NCBI GenBank assembly: GCA_034231615.1
Contig: CM067322.1
Span: 102,447,587-102,511,586, forward strand
Direction: 5' to 3'
Origin: Meghimatium bilineatum
Lineage: Eukaryota > Mollusca > Gastropoda > Stylommatophora > Philomycidae
DNA length: 64,000 bases
The translations under genes were made by a program, and so were the position numbers. This document shows, piece after piece, positions 44,418 through 55,609 of the stretch (position 1 is the stretch's first letter; each line of letters starts with the position of its first letter). The notes under the pieces are model-generated. The model ran no database searches. It worked only from the letters and a program-made list of their open reading frames with translations, and was not told the origin of the DNA.

Positions 44418-44675
44418 TACTTTGTTGTTGTACTTGTGTTGTTGTTATTGTATTGTTGTACTTGTGTTGTTGTTATTGTGATGTTGTACTTATGTTGTTG
44501 TTATTGTGTTGTTGTACTTGTGTTGTTGTTATTGTGATGTTGTACTTGTGTTGTTGTTATTGTGATGTTGTACTTATGTTGTTGTTATTGTGTTGTTGTA
44601 CTTGTGCTGTACGTGTGTTGTTGTTATTCTGTTGTTGTACCTGTGTTGTTGTACTGGTGTTGTTTTTATTGCAGG
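44418..44675. repeat. Degenerate TTG-rich repeat with 28-bp period
   Basis: TTGTTGTTATTGTGTTGTTG then TACTTGTG units, with ATG variants. Confidence 0.88.
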
Positions 44676-44777
44676 TTCGGTACCACGAACAACATAGTTT
44701 TCTGCTATTGAGGGTATGTCCTAGTGATTCTCTTGGTAAATGATTTCCATGATTTCTTGTTTGAAGTTTCGTGACCT

Positions 44778-44848
44778 ACTCCATAAGTAGTCCCATACTC
44801 GACAGTACTCCATAAGTAGTCCCATACTCGACAGTACTCCATAAGACC
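44778..44848. repeat. 29-bp tandem repeat, 2.5 copies
   Basis: ACTCCATAAGTAGTCCCATA then CTCGACAGT. Confidence 0.88.
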
Positions 44849-44934
44849 ACGTAACAGAAAGTTAATATGACATAGAAGGCTCAGTTTTGATTATTTCCTT
44901 GCACTTCGAGATGGAAGGTCTCGGAGTTTTATTT

Positions 44935-45260
44935 GAAAGGAAGAGCTACAGAAAGATCCTACGAATATTGTGGAGAGAGAAAAAGAAAAACATTGAAGTT
45001 GGAAATTACTGAAAATAAACGTAGGGTGGCTTCTAAATACCATCATAAGAAGGACGCTACACTTTGGATAAGCATTTTGGACACTTAAAGCGACGTGATG
45101 GTATCGAAAGGCTGATTCTAGAGGGCAGAGTGCCGGGCGACAGAAGAAGAGGAAAACAAAGAAGATGATGGACCAGCGACATCGAAGAATGTATGTACAT
45201 GTCTTTGGCCAATGCAGGTCTGCATGCCCGGAATAGAGAGGCGTTCAGAGTATCCACGAC
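44935..45260 (+). pseudogene. LINE reverse transcriptase C-terminal relic
   Basis: RKSYRKILRILWREKKKN, then after stops KHFGHLKRRDGIERLILEGR, DRRRGKQRR and LANAGLHARNREAFR in the plus strand. The YRKILRI and FGHLKR blocks identify a LINE RT end of yet another subfamily. Confidence 0.75.
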
Positions 45261-45825
45261 GAAGACAACGTTCTGGTAAGAATATGCCACTTGATATAGG
45301 TCTCGAAGTATTTTGCAGGTAACTCCCAAGTATATGAAATAGGGACAAGCACAGCAATAATAAAACAAACTGGATTTTCTTTAATCATTATTTATATACA
45401 TGGTGTCGGATGCCAAAGAAAGACAAGGACGACCAACGAAATTTATGGAAATAATTTTTAAAATATCAGCCAATAATATCATGTGTACTTTCTATACACA
45501 TGTGTTTTCTGTAGTCCGGTTATGTGTCTATTACAAGAGTCATTCCTACAGGAACCGAATGGGTTGACATTTGAATGGGAATTCTCGTTCTCGGCAAGGG
45601 TTACCCAGCACACACACACACAAAATACCAACAGATTACGATCCTATTTTGTTTACAAACCTGTGATTTCTGTTTAAACACATGTAACTCTCCATCCATG
45701 TCACATGACTATATTTTCTGGCCAAAATAATCACCCATAATGCCCTTACATTAAAACATGTTACATTTTCTGGAAAGAGAGACCAATAGTCTCTGGTCAC
45801 GTATACAGTCCCGTAGAAAATAGTA
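45261..45825. other. No gene; left copy of a 43-bp direct repeat
   Basis: GCCCTTACATTAAAACATGT and TACATTTTCTGG at 45742-45773 recur at 46692-46724, bracketing the LINE fragment and 400 bp of unassigned sequence. Confidence 0.5.
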
Positions 45826-45827
45826 AC

Positions 45828-46292
45828 ATCTAAACAAATTATAAACAAGTTAAAAATGAGAATTATAAAATACTACATCTATTCTATATTAATGTATGGC
45901 TCAGAAACATGGACATTAAATAAACAATTAGAAGACACAATTGATGCCTTTGAGATGTGGGTATATAGGAGAATAGGGAGAACATCATCGAAAGAGAAGA
46001 AAACAAATAAAGAGATACTAAAAACACTTAATATGAAGAAAGAACTACTAAGAGAAATAAAGATCAGGCAAATAAAATATTTAGGACACATTAAAAGACA
46101 TGACACATTATGTAAGACCTTTCATGAGAGTAAAATCAAAGGGAAGAGAGCAAGACGTAGGCAGAGATACAAGTGGGGGAGTAACATCACACGATGGACA
46201 CGTTACAGTCTAGCAGAGTGCACCATCAAGACAAGAGACAGGGGATGTTGGAGATCCGTTGCGGAGACGGCACTATATGATGATTTAGAATC
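45828..46292 (+). mobile_element. LINE (ATGATG-tail family) 3' fragment
   Basis: It encodes MRIIKYYIYSILMYGSETWT, FEMWVYRRIGRTSSKEKKTN and IRQIKYLGHIKRHDTLCKTF, open for 146 codons to 46294, and ends GGCACTATATGATGATT. Highly similar to 42692-43198 but shorter at the 5' end. Loss of AANLR before the end distinguishes it. Confidence 0.85.
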
Positions 46293-46724
46293 ATGAAAAA
46301 TATCACCCCCTCAAAAGTGATACAATTTGACGGTTTTCTATGATGCTAACTCATTCGCTGTCAATTGAAAGTGTGCAGACAGTGACCAATGAAAATTAAG
46401 GTAAAAATTCAAATATTCTTGAATATGTCACATAGCTGTATAAATAACAAGGGACTCGGCTACGATATAGCCAGTCACGTGATACGCTACATGCGGCAAT
46501 AACACCGACACCTTATCACAACATAACTTCCTGCTGGCATCAGTATGAATGAACACAGTGTTGTGAGATCTGCATGGTGTCCACAAGGGAGGAGGAAAAA
46601 TGCGGAAGGATAAAGATAGTTTTTGGCTTTTTTTTCCTGCCACATTTTGGAAGGGAAACTTCTTATTCACCCACACAGCGGTCACCATAACGCCCTTACA
46701 TTAATAACATGTTATATTTTCTGG

Positions 46725-47020
46725 ATTAGTTGAAAAACAGACAACTTGAGTGATAGTTGAATGACAAATAATTTGAGTGATAGTTGAATGACAAATAATT
46801 TGAGTGATAGTTGAATGACAAATTACTTGAGCGATAGTTGAATGACAAATTACTTGAGTGATAATTGAATGACAAATAACTTTAGTGATAGTTGAATGAC
46901 AAATAACTGATTGATAGTTGAATGACAAATAACTTGATTGATAGTTGAATGACATATATCTTGAGTGATAGTTGAATGACAAATTACTTGAGTGATAGTT
47001 GAATGACAGATAACTAAACT
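46725..47020. repeat. 28-bp minisatellite, about 10 copies
   Basis: Units GAGTGATAGTTGAATGACAA then ATAACTT. The right 43-bp direct repeat ends where it begins. Confidence 0.93.
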
Positions 47021-47139
47021 TGAGACAAGGTAGGGTTGTAGGCAGGGTGGAGCTCACACTCTGCTACAGACAAGAGTGGGAATGAGATACGGAAAGAAAG
47101 AGACAGAGAGAGAGACTACTAGTCTCTTGTCATTTATGC

Positions 47140-47310
47140 CATCACAGTATGTAGTCACGTGATGCGTTACATCACAGTGTGTAATCACGTGATGCGTTAC
47201 ATCACAGTATGTAATCATGTGATGCGTTACATCACAGTGTGTAATCTCGTGATGCGTTACAGAACAGTGTGTAATCACGTGATGCGTTACATCACAGTAT
47301 GAATGACCAC
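47140..47310. repeat. 30-bp tandem repeat with E-box, 5 copies
   Basis: Units ATCACAGTATGTAATCACGT then GATGCGTTAC; a single diverged relative lies at 46480-46505. Confidence 0.93.
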
Positions 47311-47541
47311 AGAGCACAATCTGCATAACAAAAAAAAATCCGCATATCTCAATAAAAGTCACTAAAACTGTTCTGGCGCCTGCATAAATCAATGAACGAC
47401 CCAAGGAAGCGTATAACAATCCCCAATTTTCAAAGTACAGACTTGGTATGGCAGAAGACAGATGAGAATAAGGGTGCAGCACTGTTGACTCATTACAAGG
47501 CACAAATCGGTCAGACGAATTTAGGGAAGTAAAATAAAATC

Positions 47542-48591
47542 ATGAAAACAGTCACAGACGTGTGCAAGGAGCAAGCATTGGAAAGCGATAATGTAATTAC
47601 TCTTGACGATATTACAGCCGTACTGAAAATATCAAGAAACTCTGCGCCAGGACCTGACGGCATTAGGTACGATGATCTCAAAGGCAGGTCAGACGAAGAC
47701 CTTAAGGAGCTGGCAATGTTGTTCAACAAGAGCCTAGCGAACGGCACAGTAGAGGAGGACTGGTTGCATAGTTACTTGATCCCACTACCCAAGCCTGGCA
47801 AGAGTCATGCTAAGATACAGGGTTTCAGACTCATAACCATGCAGAATACGATCGGCAAGTTGTTAGAAAAGATTGTGGCGTGGAAATTGTCCCTACATCT
47901 AGAAAAGAATAATAGACTACCATCAACATTGGATGGTTATCGTCCAGGTAAACAGACTTGGCACAATGCAGTCGTGTTCGCGCAGGACGTTTTCGAAGGT
48001 TTTGACAAACGAATGGAGACGTGCGCTGCTGCAATAGACCTGGAGGATGCTTATAACAGAGTGCCCTTGGATTTCTTGATGACCATAATGCTGCAACTCC
48101 AAGTAAGTCCATTTGTTGTCAGGTGGATTGTCTCGGCACTTTATCGGAGACAGGTTGTTCTTAAGTATGGGAGTTGGTTTTCGTCACCAACAGTCATAAA
48201 CCCAGGACTACTACAAGGGTCACCTCTGTTCCTAGTACTATTTAATGTGTATACAGTTCAAATTACAAGCTGTCAGATTGAAGGACCAGGGAGAACTATG
48301 TATTATGCTGATGACATCTTGGTATATAGGCAGGGCAGAGATAGAGAAAGTTTTGCCAAGAATTTGCAGAGGGAGCTTGATCGTATAGGAGAATGGTGCA
48401 GTAATTCTGGAGCTTTTGTTAATCCATCAAAAGCATCGATAACATGGTTTTCCCTAAATAATCACACAGTAAACACGTCCACGCCATCGGTTACCGGTTA
48501 CTTGGAGAGGGGATATCCTACTGAGAACCAGCACAATGAAGTACTTGGGGGTTATGCTGGACCGCAGTCTGAGTTTCAAAGGTCATGTTGA
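47542..48591 (+). pseudogene. Reverse transcriptase of the I-type LINE, frameshifted
   Basis: The frame is open for 349 codons. Motifs in order: RNSAPGPDGIRYDDLK, LIPLPKPGK, RLITMQNTIGKLLEKI, GYRPGKQTWHNAVVFAQDVF, AAIDLEDAYNRV (motif A), NPGLLQGSPLFLVLFNVYT (motif B; LLQ and FLV replace the usual LPQ and SPV) and MYYADDILVY with YADD at 48304-48315. A frameshift near 48530 moves the expected KYLGVMLDRSLSFKGHV block to another frame at 48537-48590. The catalytic Asp residues are present, yet the frame break makes it a pseudogene. Confidence 0.88.
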
Positions 48592-48983
48592 CATCATCAC
48601 TGTAATGACTTATAAAGGTCTTGCAGCGATGAAAGTTATGGCTGCTGCTCAACGTGAACTATGGCTGCTGTATCAGCTATTGGTGGTGTTGGTGGTAGAG
48701 TACGCACTGGCAAATTCTGACACTGATTCAGATTCAAACAGAAAGATTGGATAGAATCCAGAATGAGGCAATGCGAATCAATTTGGGGTGTACGAGAGAT
48801 ACGTCGGTACGGGCTATGCGATACCTACTACATTGCCCAACTGCAGAGCAAAGAATACAAATGTGCAAGGCGCGGGTCTACCTACAAATCACCGCCGATA
48901 AAGAGCACCCTCTACACCCAGAAATTATCAAAGTGAAAGGCAGTCGACTAAAGAGAGGAAAGTCTTGGATGGGGCGCGCATAG
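48536..48983 (+). pseudogene. RT thumb and C-terminal region of the I-type LINE
   Basis: MKYLGVMLDRSLSFKGHV and TYKGLAAMKVMAAAQRELW, a further frame change near 48750, then RIQNEAMRINLGCTRDTSVR and LLHCPTAEQRIQMCKARVYL. The QNEAMR-LGCTRDT block is typical of LINEs that continue into RNase H. Confidence 0.78.
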
Positions 48984-49099
48984 GATATTATACAGAGCGT
49001 GTGCAAATTGGAAGATGTACTACCTGGTCCCGAATGGAGTCTGGCGCCCTCAGATTGTCCGACAGCCTTTGAAGGATTATAACACCCAATAGAGAGTGC

Positions 49100-49700
49100 A
49101 ATGAATTGTGTCCAGCAGTTGTCGAGTCGAAAGTGCTCGCTCTGATCGTTGAGAATTCCAGGGAATGTAATATGATTATATATACAGATGGGTCGGTTGA
49201 GAGACACACCAGGAGTGCCTGGACCTTCACGGTTCAAAGGTGGGGGGGGGGGGCATCAGATAGGAAAGTGGTGCGTTCGCTTAGACAACAAGCAGCATGA
49301 CAATGGAGATTTTGGCAGTAACCAAAGCTTTGCAATGGGCGTGCTCGCAGACTGTCTGCGAATATGCGTGTATACTCAGTGACTCGATCAGCATTATTGT
49401 GAACGTTCAGCTACGGCTGTAGGTGGAACGATGGATTGGACAGACATTTCAAAACGGGAAAACGCACGAACAAATGACTGTACAAGTGACGATGACTCTT
49501 GTTCCATGACTAGAATAAAAGAGCTTGGTTTGAAATGTGGTGTCGCTAGAAAGAAGAGGTTTGGTGAACGAGAGGAATGATTGATGGTCAATCAACAACA
49601 ACGTACTGGGACCTCAGTCAACGTGTAATGGCGGATGCACTCAAGGAGAGATCTGAGCACAATTGGACTTGTCCGGAGTGCAATGACGATGATCCAACGA
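49100..49700 (+). pseudogene. RNase H region and C-terminus of the I-type LINE
   Basis: MIIYTDGSV at 49172-49198 supplies the first acidic residue, MEILAVTKALQWA at 49303 the second and LSDSISIIV near 49375 the third of the RNase H fold. A run of 10 or more G at 49241 breaks the frame between them. NWTCPECNDDDPT near 49662-49700 is the likely C-terminus. Confidence 0.75.
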
Positions 49701-49970
49701 CTAACTAACTAACCAACCAACCAACTAATTAACTACCTAACTAACTAGCTAACTAAACTAAAATAAACTAACTAACTAAACAACCAACCAAATAACAAAC
49801 TAAACAACCAACCAAATAACCAACTAAACAACCAACCAAATAACCAACTAACTAAACTAAACTAAACTAGCTAAACAACTAACTAACCAATTAACTAACT
49901 AAACTAAACAACCAACCAACTAAACTAACTAATAAACTAACTAATTAAGTAAACTAACTAAGGGTGCATT
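49690..49970. repeat. (AACT)n/(AACC)n tail of the I-type LINE
   Basis: ACTAACTAACTAACCAACCA-type tetranucleotides with AAATAA and AATT variants. Confidence 0.9.
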
Positions 49971-49974
49971 GAAA

Positions 49975-51240
49975 AAAAAATCAATGTCTTCACTAAACAG
50001 CACGATGGAAATGTTTCGAATGTTGCAGACTAACCTATCGCTGGTCAAATATAGATAAGAGATACCGTGCGCAGTGACACTCCGGTTATAAAATGAGGAT
50101 ATAAATAGTGGGAACAAAGATAATCACGTAAAAAACACTATATTTCTCGTAGCGAGAAACAGGACAAAATACAATATTGAGTTGTCGACTTCGGCCAAAA
50201 ATAAATATGCATTCAATAAATTCCTGGCATACTCCGATTACACGATACACATGTTCTCTCGTGTTGTCAGCCAAATTCCCAGCGGGGAAAGTCAATTTGG
50301 CAAGTGGCAAGGTCAGTGCAACGCACACCATGAATAAAATGTCCATCAAACATCAGACGGGAATAGAATGTATGGTTAATTTGATCATTAATTGTTCAAT
50401 TCTTATTTTATCGTCGTGTAGCTTACGTTCGACTGGTGGTTGAATTATCTGGCTCGCTGTGTTGCGATCCTGATTCTTGTTAATTAATTTAACCGATGTT
50501 TTTGTGTCCCTACGTCATTCCAACATCATAGAATCATTACATAAATATCTTCAACATTATTTGGATAATTTCTAACCTGCTTTCACCCTTTCTCATCAAA
50601 TGTCCAGAATTCAGGGACTCAGGTTGCTTAATAATGACAAATATCCCCCCCCCCCCCCCAACTAAATTTTGTTTGCATAAAATTTACGAAAAAACTTCAA
50701 TTTTCAGATAGTTAAGATTTTTTTCTCTTCAAATTCAAACAATTTAATTATCTTATAAAAACATTAAAACCCAGTATTGTTGAGCACCCCACTTGCCAAC
50801 CATCCCTCTTCCTTATCAACCACCCCTCTCCCTCGTCAACTACTCATCTCCCTTGCCAATGACTCAAACTTTTTTCAGACCCTCTTTCTACTAATTGTTG
50901 ACGTCATTTATGGACAGATCCTTATTACACCAATACATCAGTAGATCAGTACATCTGTGTCGGGGGGGGGGGGGGGGGGTGAAAGGGGGGCTGTCATATT
51001 GAAAGGGGGTACAAGATTTATGGTGGTTTACAGATTATGCAATGACTTCTTTGATAAGGTTATATCACTTTACAACTCTTCTTTAGTTGTTGTTTGGTTT
51101 GTTGATGATCCGTGGTTCCTTCTCCGTATAGTAGTTTCCAAATTTGGAATTTCTGTTGATGTTATAAGTGCTTCTTCTGATGTTCGTTGTGCGACTGTGA
51201 ACTAAAAGAGACTGGCCCCAACTGAAAACTTAACTAAGTC
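49975..51240. other. No gene; C and G tracts within a dispersed repeat
   Basis: C tract at 50645-50660 and G tract at 50963-50980. AAATTCAAACAATTTAATTA at 50735 and the CCACCCCTCTCCCTCG-type stretch relate to 28980-29105 and 55345-55490. The rest is unassigned. Confidence 0.4.
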
Positions 51241-52960
51241 TTACCTTCTAAAAGAAAGATATTTTTACACATAGATATCTTTAATAACAACTTTATTTTA
51301 TGGACATCAATTACGTGAGAGAAATCTGTGTTGTGACAAATAAAACATTCTTTCAGGCTTTATACTCACAGGAAAGGAGGCAGTTGATTCCCTGGCTATA
51401 GGCTGACCATCTATTGTGTCTAACAACATTTCAAGGGGTCTACCCCAGCTATCCGACCTAACTAATTATCACCAAAAATATAGTTCAAAAATTGATTGAC
51501 AGTCACTATAAACCTATCCTTCAAGTCAATATTTCGCAGTTGTCGAGGTTAATTATATGATTGGTCCGGCTATCCAAATAAGATAGAAAATAAAGTTGGT
51601 GGTGACATTGATAACGTAATGTCCATTGTTCATAAACTTCACACATCCATTTGCTGGTGGATTCACACAATTTAACGAGGTGTGTGACTTGGATATTGTA
51701 GTGTTTACAGTTTATTCACTAAATCATGTCATTGGCTTGAAAACGGACATCTCGCACTTCCGAAGACGTTTTCTCCCAAGGTAACATTGACTGACTGTCT
51801 TCAAGAAAAAACAGCAGGTTCATCCAAATTCAAGGCCCCCGACTGGTTGTATCCCGAAACAGACTCGAACATTGAGTAACACTTCACGCTGGTTCACTCT
51901 GAAAATAAGATTTCAGAAAGGCAGGAACTCTGGTAAGGCTTCATAAAAATACGCTAGCAGTTTCAAGAAAAGAAACTACAAATCCTCCCTCTGCGATGAA
52001 AAATAAGCTGGAAAATGAGTAACCCTTCACACAGGTGCACTCAGTAAATAAGGTTTCAAATAGGGCAAGAACTCTGGCAAGTCTTCATAAAAGTACGCGA
52101 CAGTTTCTCACTTATAGCTTCTCACTTTCTCTACCTCTATTCTAAGGCGAAGATTTCGTATGAGATATTTTTCATCCTCTCGAATGTCATCATTCTGACC
52201 TTTTCTCTGACCAAACCTTCAGAATAGTTCGTATTCTGAGACAATTATATTCTTTCAGAAGCAATTTAATCAAAGGTGAACCATACCTGGTGTCACGTTC
52301 TCGACAACTTACACAAATACCTGACTAATTTATTAGATTTCTATAAACAGATTACTAACCTTTCTAATGCTATTTTACTTCAAACATATAAACATTTATC
52401 ACAACCTACGCCTACTCGCTCCTAATTATAATATATTATCTATAACACTAGAATTCACAATACACACTCTAACACTAGAATTCACAATACACACTCTAAC
52501 ACTTTATAATAACATAGGAGCTCCTAACAAATCCAACATGCCACGAATTCTTCCGACATTACGTTGTACAGTTTGCACTCAAACAATCCTCTTGACAAAA
52601 CTTATTCACGCGTTTGTCCGCAAATGCTTTCCTACTAATCTAGTTTTACTCTAATTTACGACATTCAAGGTTGTCAACAATGTGTTTCAGAATATTCTAC
52701 TCTATACGCATCCTTTCTTAAACTAACAGTTTTTGACAATGTTTTATTCTCCTCTGCCATTATCGTGCGTCGGTCACCGCTGGTTAAATATTAACGCAAA
52801 CTAACTATGTCAATAACACGGTCACGGCAACACTCACTAACAGTTATGTTCTTCTTTACTTTTTAAAAGTACTATCTAAGCAAATGATAATCAATAGACG
52901 GTGGTACTGCTAGTAGAACATAATTGAAAATAATACTCACGTAGAGACAGGTAATGGAAT
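51241..52960. other. No gene; diverged 140-bp duplication
   Basis: TGAGTAACACTTCACGCTGG with GGAACTCTGGTAAGGCTTCA (51873-51965) returns as TGAGTAACCCTTCACACAGG with AGAACTCTGGCAAGTCTTCA (52016-52105). A 31-bp duplication, ACACTAGAATTCACAATACA, is at 52444-52505. No coding frame. Confidence 0.5.
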
Positions 52961-53068
52961 TCTACTTGATGACGACTAACACACTATCAGTAGCGGATGT
53001 TAACATGAATAAATATGGTACACACAACAACACTAAACACAGAATATAATCATACAAATGACAATACA

Positions 53069-53110
53069 CATGACAACGTCGACGTTTCGGGCCAATAGGC
53101 CATTTTCAAG
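53069..53110 (-). ncRNA. Hammerhead-ribozyme-like hairpin, left arm
   Basis: On the minus strand: CTTGAAAAT, then GGCC-TATT-GGCC (stem II), then CGAAACGTCGACGTTGTC, where AACGTCGACGTT is self-complementary (short stem III) and GTC would be the cleavage triplet. GAAA is kept; the CTGATGA box is degenerate, so activity is doubtful. Confidence 0.4.
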
Positions 53111-53412
53111 ATACACACATAACATACAAACATAAAAATACCACAAGTAGAAATGAATGCGTGAGTCCAAATTGCTTGATGGTACTGACCACTCAATTCC
53201 GACCACTCTTTCGCTTAACTCTCGGTCGGATTGGTCTTTGTTGTTTTTATTCATTTTGTGCCGCCATTTACGTCATCGTTTTGTTCCTCTCGTTCCACCT
53301 GTATTATCGTCCTTGTGTACTTCCTGTTCGTATCCTCCCGGCATCATATTTCACTCGGACACGCATTCATTTCTACTTGTGGTATTTTTATGTTTGTATG
53401 TTATGTGTGTAT

Positions 53413-53451
53413 CTTGAAAAAGACCTATTGGTCCGAAACGTCGACTTTGTC
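53413..53451 (+). ncRNA. Hammerhead-ribozyme-like hairpin, right arm
   Basis: CTTGAAAAA, stem GACC-TATT-GGTC, then CGAAACGTCGAC and TTTGTC. Compared with the left arm one stem pair changes from G-C to A-U on both sides, a compensatory change. The CTGATGA box is again degenerate. Confidence 0.4.
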
Positions 53452-53599
53452 CGGTGTATTGTCATTTGTATGATTATATTATGTGTTTTGTTTTGTTGTA
53501 CGCACCATATTTATTCATGTAAACATCTGTCAGAGTTAGTGTGTTAGTCGTCATACGCTGCGTCAATTTTCCTTGTCCGACTCCAGGCAAGCCCGTAAG

Positions 53600-53845
53600 T
53601 CTGTAACGCATCAATACTGCAATACATCAGTACAGCAATACACAAGTGCATCAATACAACACTACTTCAGTACACCAATACACCAGTACAATAAAACATC
53701 AGTACATTAGTATATTAATACATCAGTGCATCAGCTCAACAATACATCAGTGCATCGACACAACAATACATCAGTACATCACTACACCAGTGCATCATTA
53801 CATTAGCACAACAATACATCAGTGTATCATTGTACAACAATGTGT
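53600..53845. repeat. Degenerate CAATACATCAGT repeat
   Basis: About 20 units of 9-18 bp built from ACAATACATCAGTGCATCA. Confidence 0.85.
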
Positions 53846-53867
53846 CTGAAGGAAAACGAATCTACGT

Positions 53868-54290
53868 CCCTGCACACAACCAACAACTCAACTGGGACAC
53901 TGAGCTTATATACCTGCACACAACCAACAACTCAACTGGGACACTGAGCTTATATACCTGCACACAAGCAACAACTCAACTGGGACACTGAGCTTATATA
54001 CCTGCACACAAGCAACAACTGACTGGGACACTGAGCTTATATACCTGCACACAACCAACAACTGACTGGGACACTGAGCTTATATACCTGCACACAACCA
54101 ACAACTGACTGGGACACTGAGCTTATATACCTGCACACAACCAACAACTCAACTGGGACACTGAGCTTATATACCTGCACACAACCAACAACTGACTGGG
54201 ACACTGAGCTTATATACCTGCACACAATCAACAACTCAACTGGGACACTGAGCTTATATACCTGCACACAATCAACAACTGACTGGGGTA
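53868..54290. repeat. 41-44-bp minisatellite, about 10 copies
   Basis: Units GGGACACTGAGCTTATATAC and CTGCACACAACCAACAACT; some units have CAACT and others GACT. Confidence 0.95.
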
Positions 54291-55190
54291 CTAAGTTTAC
54301 ATTCTAACCCCCCACCCCCCCTCCCCTGACGGAATGGCAAACAAAACACTAATGGGAATATTCATTGGACAGTGATGCTTGTTCCTAATCAAGAATATAG
54401 GTTAAGAACCACTGCGTTACATGTTAGCACTATTCGTGTATAACTCTTTAAGAACCACTAGTTTACATGTCTAACACTGTTCGTGTATAAATCTCTACTC
54501 AATGACACAATTCTGTGAGAAATCTATCCACCAGCCATATAACATTTCTAAGGCGTGATTGTAATGGAGGTTAAATCTGTTAATGTGGTCCACTGTAAGC
54601 ACACACATTGAACCCCACGATTTCGTAATAACACCTCTGTGTCCAACATGTTACGGAAAGGTCATAAATGCATTCCCCACAATCTTAGAACCTTGGCGGG
54701 GGCTTATAAACTACACATAAGTTTATCGGTGGCAGCGTCGATACTTTGAATTCAGTGTATACATCAGAACTGTACTGTGTGTGACACAGCTGTGTAAATG
54801 TGTAATTCTCTTTGTAAAATTGTGAGTAGCATTTTAAAAAAAAATTATAATATTTATATTCTGTTTTCTGAATTCTTTTGATGACATTTCATTTCTCTCT
54901 AATGTGTAAATTCTGTACATCATGTCTGCACGTCGCAAATACATATCGCGTGAGTGTGTGCTGTGTAAGTTACGAAACTTGATCAGCGGTGGACCGTGAG
55001 TTGCGCGTATGCCCTGATCATGTCAGTGTTTGCGTGTTGCTTACATGCTGCGTGTTGGAAATGATCAATGATGACTCGAGTGTAACCTTTGAAGTTTTGC
55101 ACTGTTTCATGGCTTCGTTCAAACAACGTAGCAAATGTTCGAAACTAATTTGCCTATATGGGTTGTTCATAAATTATTACAACACTTTTA
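54291..55190. other. No gene recognised apart from the weak promoter candidate
   Basis: Unassigned, with a duplicated TAAGAACCACT-TTACATGT segment at 54412-54485. Confidence 0.4.
54705..54830 (+). promoter_or_regulatory. Candidate promoter and noncoding exon for calpain 2
   Basis: A TATA-like GGCTTATAAACT at 54708-54719 is followed by about 100 bp of non-repetitive sequence and a possible donor TTGTGAGTAG near 54821. The place fits a noncoding first exon for the calpain that begins at 58237, but nothing else supports it. It could equally be chance. Confidence 0.18.
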
Positions 55191-55194
55191 GCCA

Positions 55195-55500
55195 ATTATT
55201 GACCCCCCCCCTCACCCTTTAAAACTATCAAGAATTTAGGGACCACCGCCCCTGCTTAAATATGTAAATAAATGTTTACCTCCTCCACTCCCTAAACATT
55301 TGTTTAGCTATGAAAGGACGGAAAACAACATGATTTTGTGATACAAATTTCAAATTAAAACAATTTAATTGGTGTATTTGTAAAAAAAAGTTATTGACAT
55401 CCACTTTTGTCAGGGATCACTTTTCCATTAACAATAACTCTATTTTCTTTCATTCTCTTCTCCCTTCCTCCAGTGACATAATTTTGGATAGGCCCATACA
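55195..55500. repeat. Dispersed repeat with C tract
   Basis: CCCCCCCCTCACCC and CAAATTAAAACAATTTAATT; related to 28980-29105 and 50735-50930. Confidence 0.45.
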
Positions 55501-55609
55501 GATTTTCGTGTGTTACTGGAGTCCAAAAAAAAAAAAAAGCGAAAAGCAAACAATAGTAATCATGTGACCAGTCATGTATGCCGTTAATTACTAAGTAAGG
55601 TTAAGTTCG

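Larger units (their letters stand above)
47542..49970 (+). mobile_element. I-type (RNase H-bearing) LINE relic with (AACT)n tail
   Basis: RT is followed by a C-terminal domain, an RNase H domain and a CPEC-type end, then an ACTAACTAACC-rich tail of 280 bp (49690-49970). RT plus RNase H in one frame is characteristic of the I/Jockey-R1 side of LINE phylogeny, unlike the other LINEs here. The 5' end is lost before the fingers domain; no target duplication was identified. Confidence 0.85.
52969..53554. mobile_element. 586-bp palindromic element with about 195-bp inverted arms (Penelope-like candidate)
   Basis: The left arm begins ATGACGACTAACACACTA and the right arm ends with its complement. 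The arms share ATATTTATTCATGT, the hairpin motif and CATTCATTTCTACTTGTGGT. The 180-bp centre is single copy and aligns on one strand with 38990-39150. Each arm bears one hammerhead-like motif. No protein is encoded, so it is nonautonomous or a remnant. Confidence 0.7.

Noticed and set aside
44453..44743. Cys/Val-rich hydrophobic open frame
   Set aside because: Comes from a TTG-rich degenerate repeat; no unique sequence.
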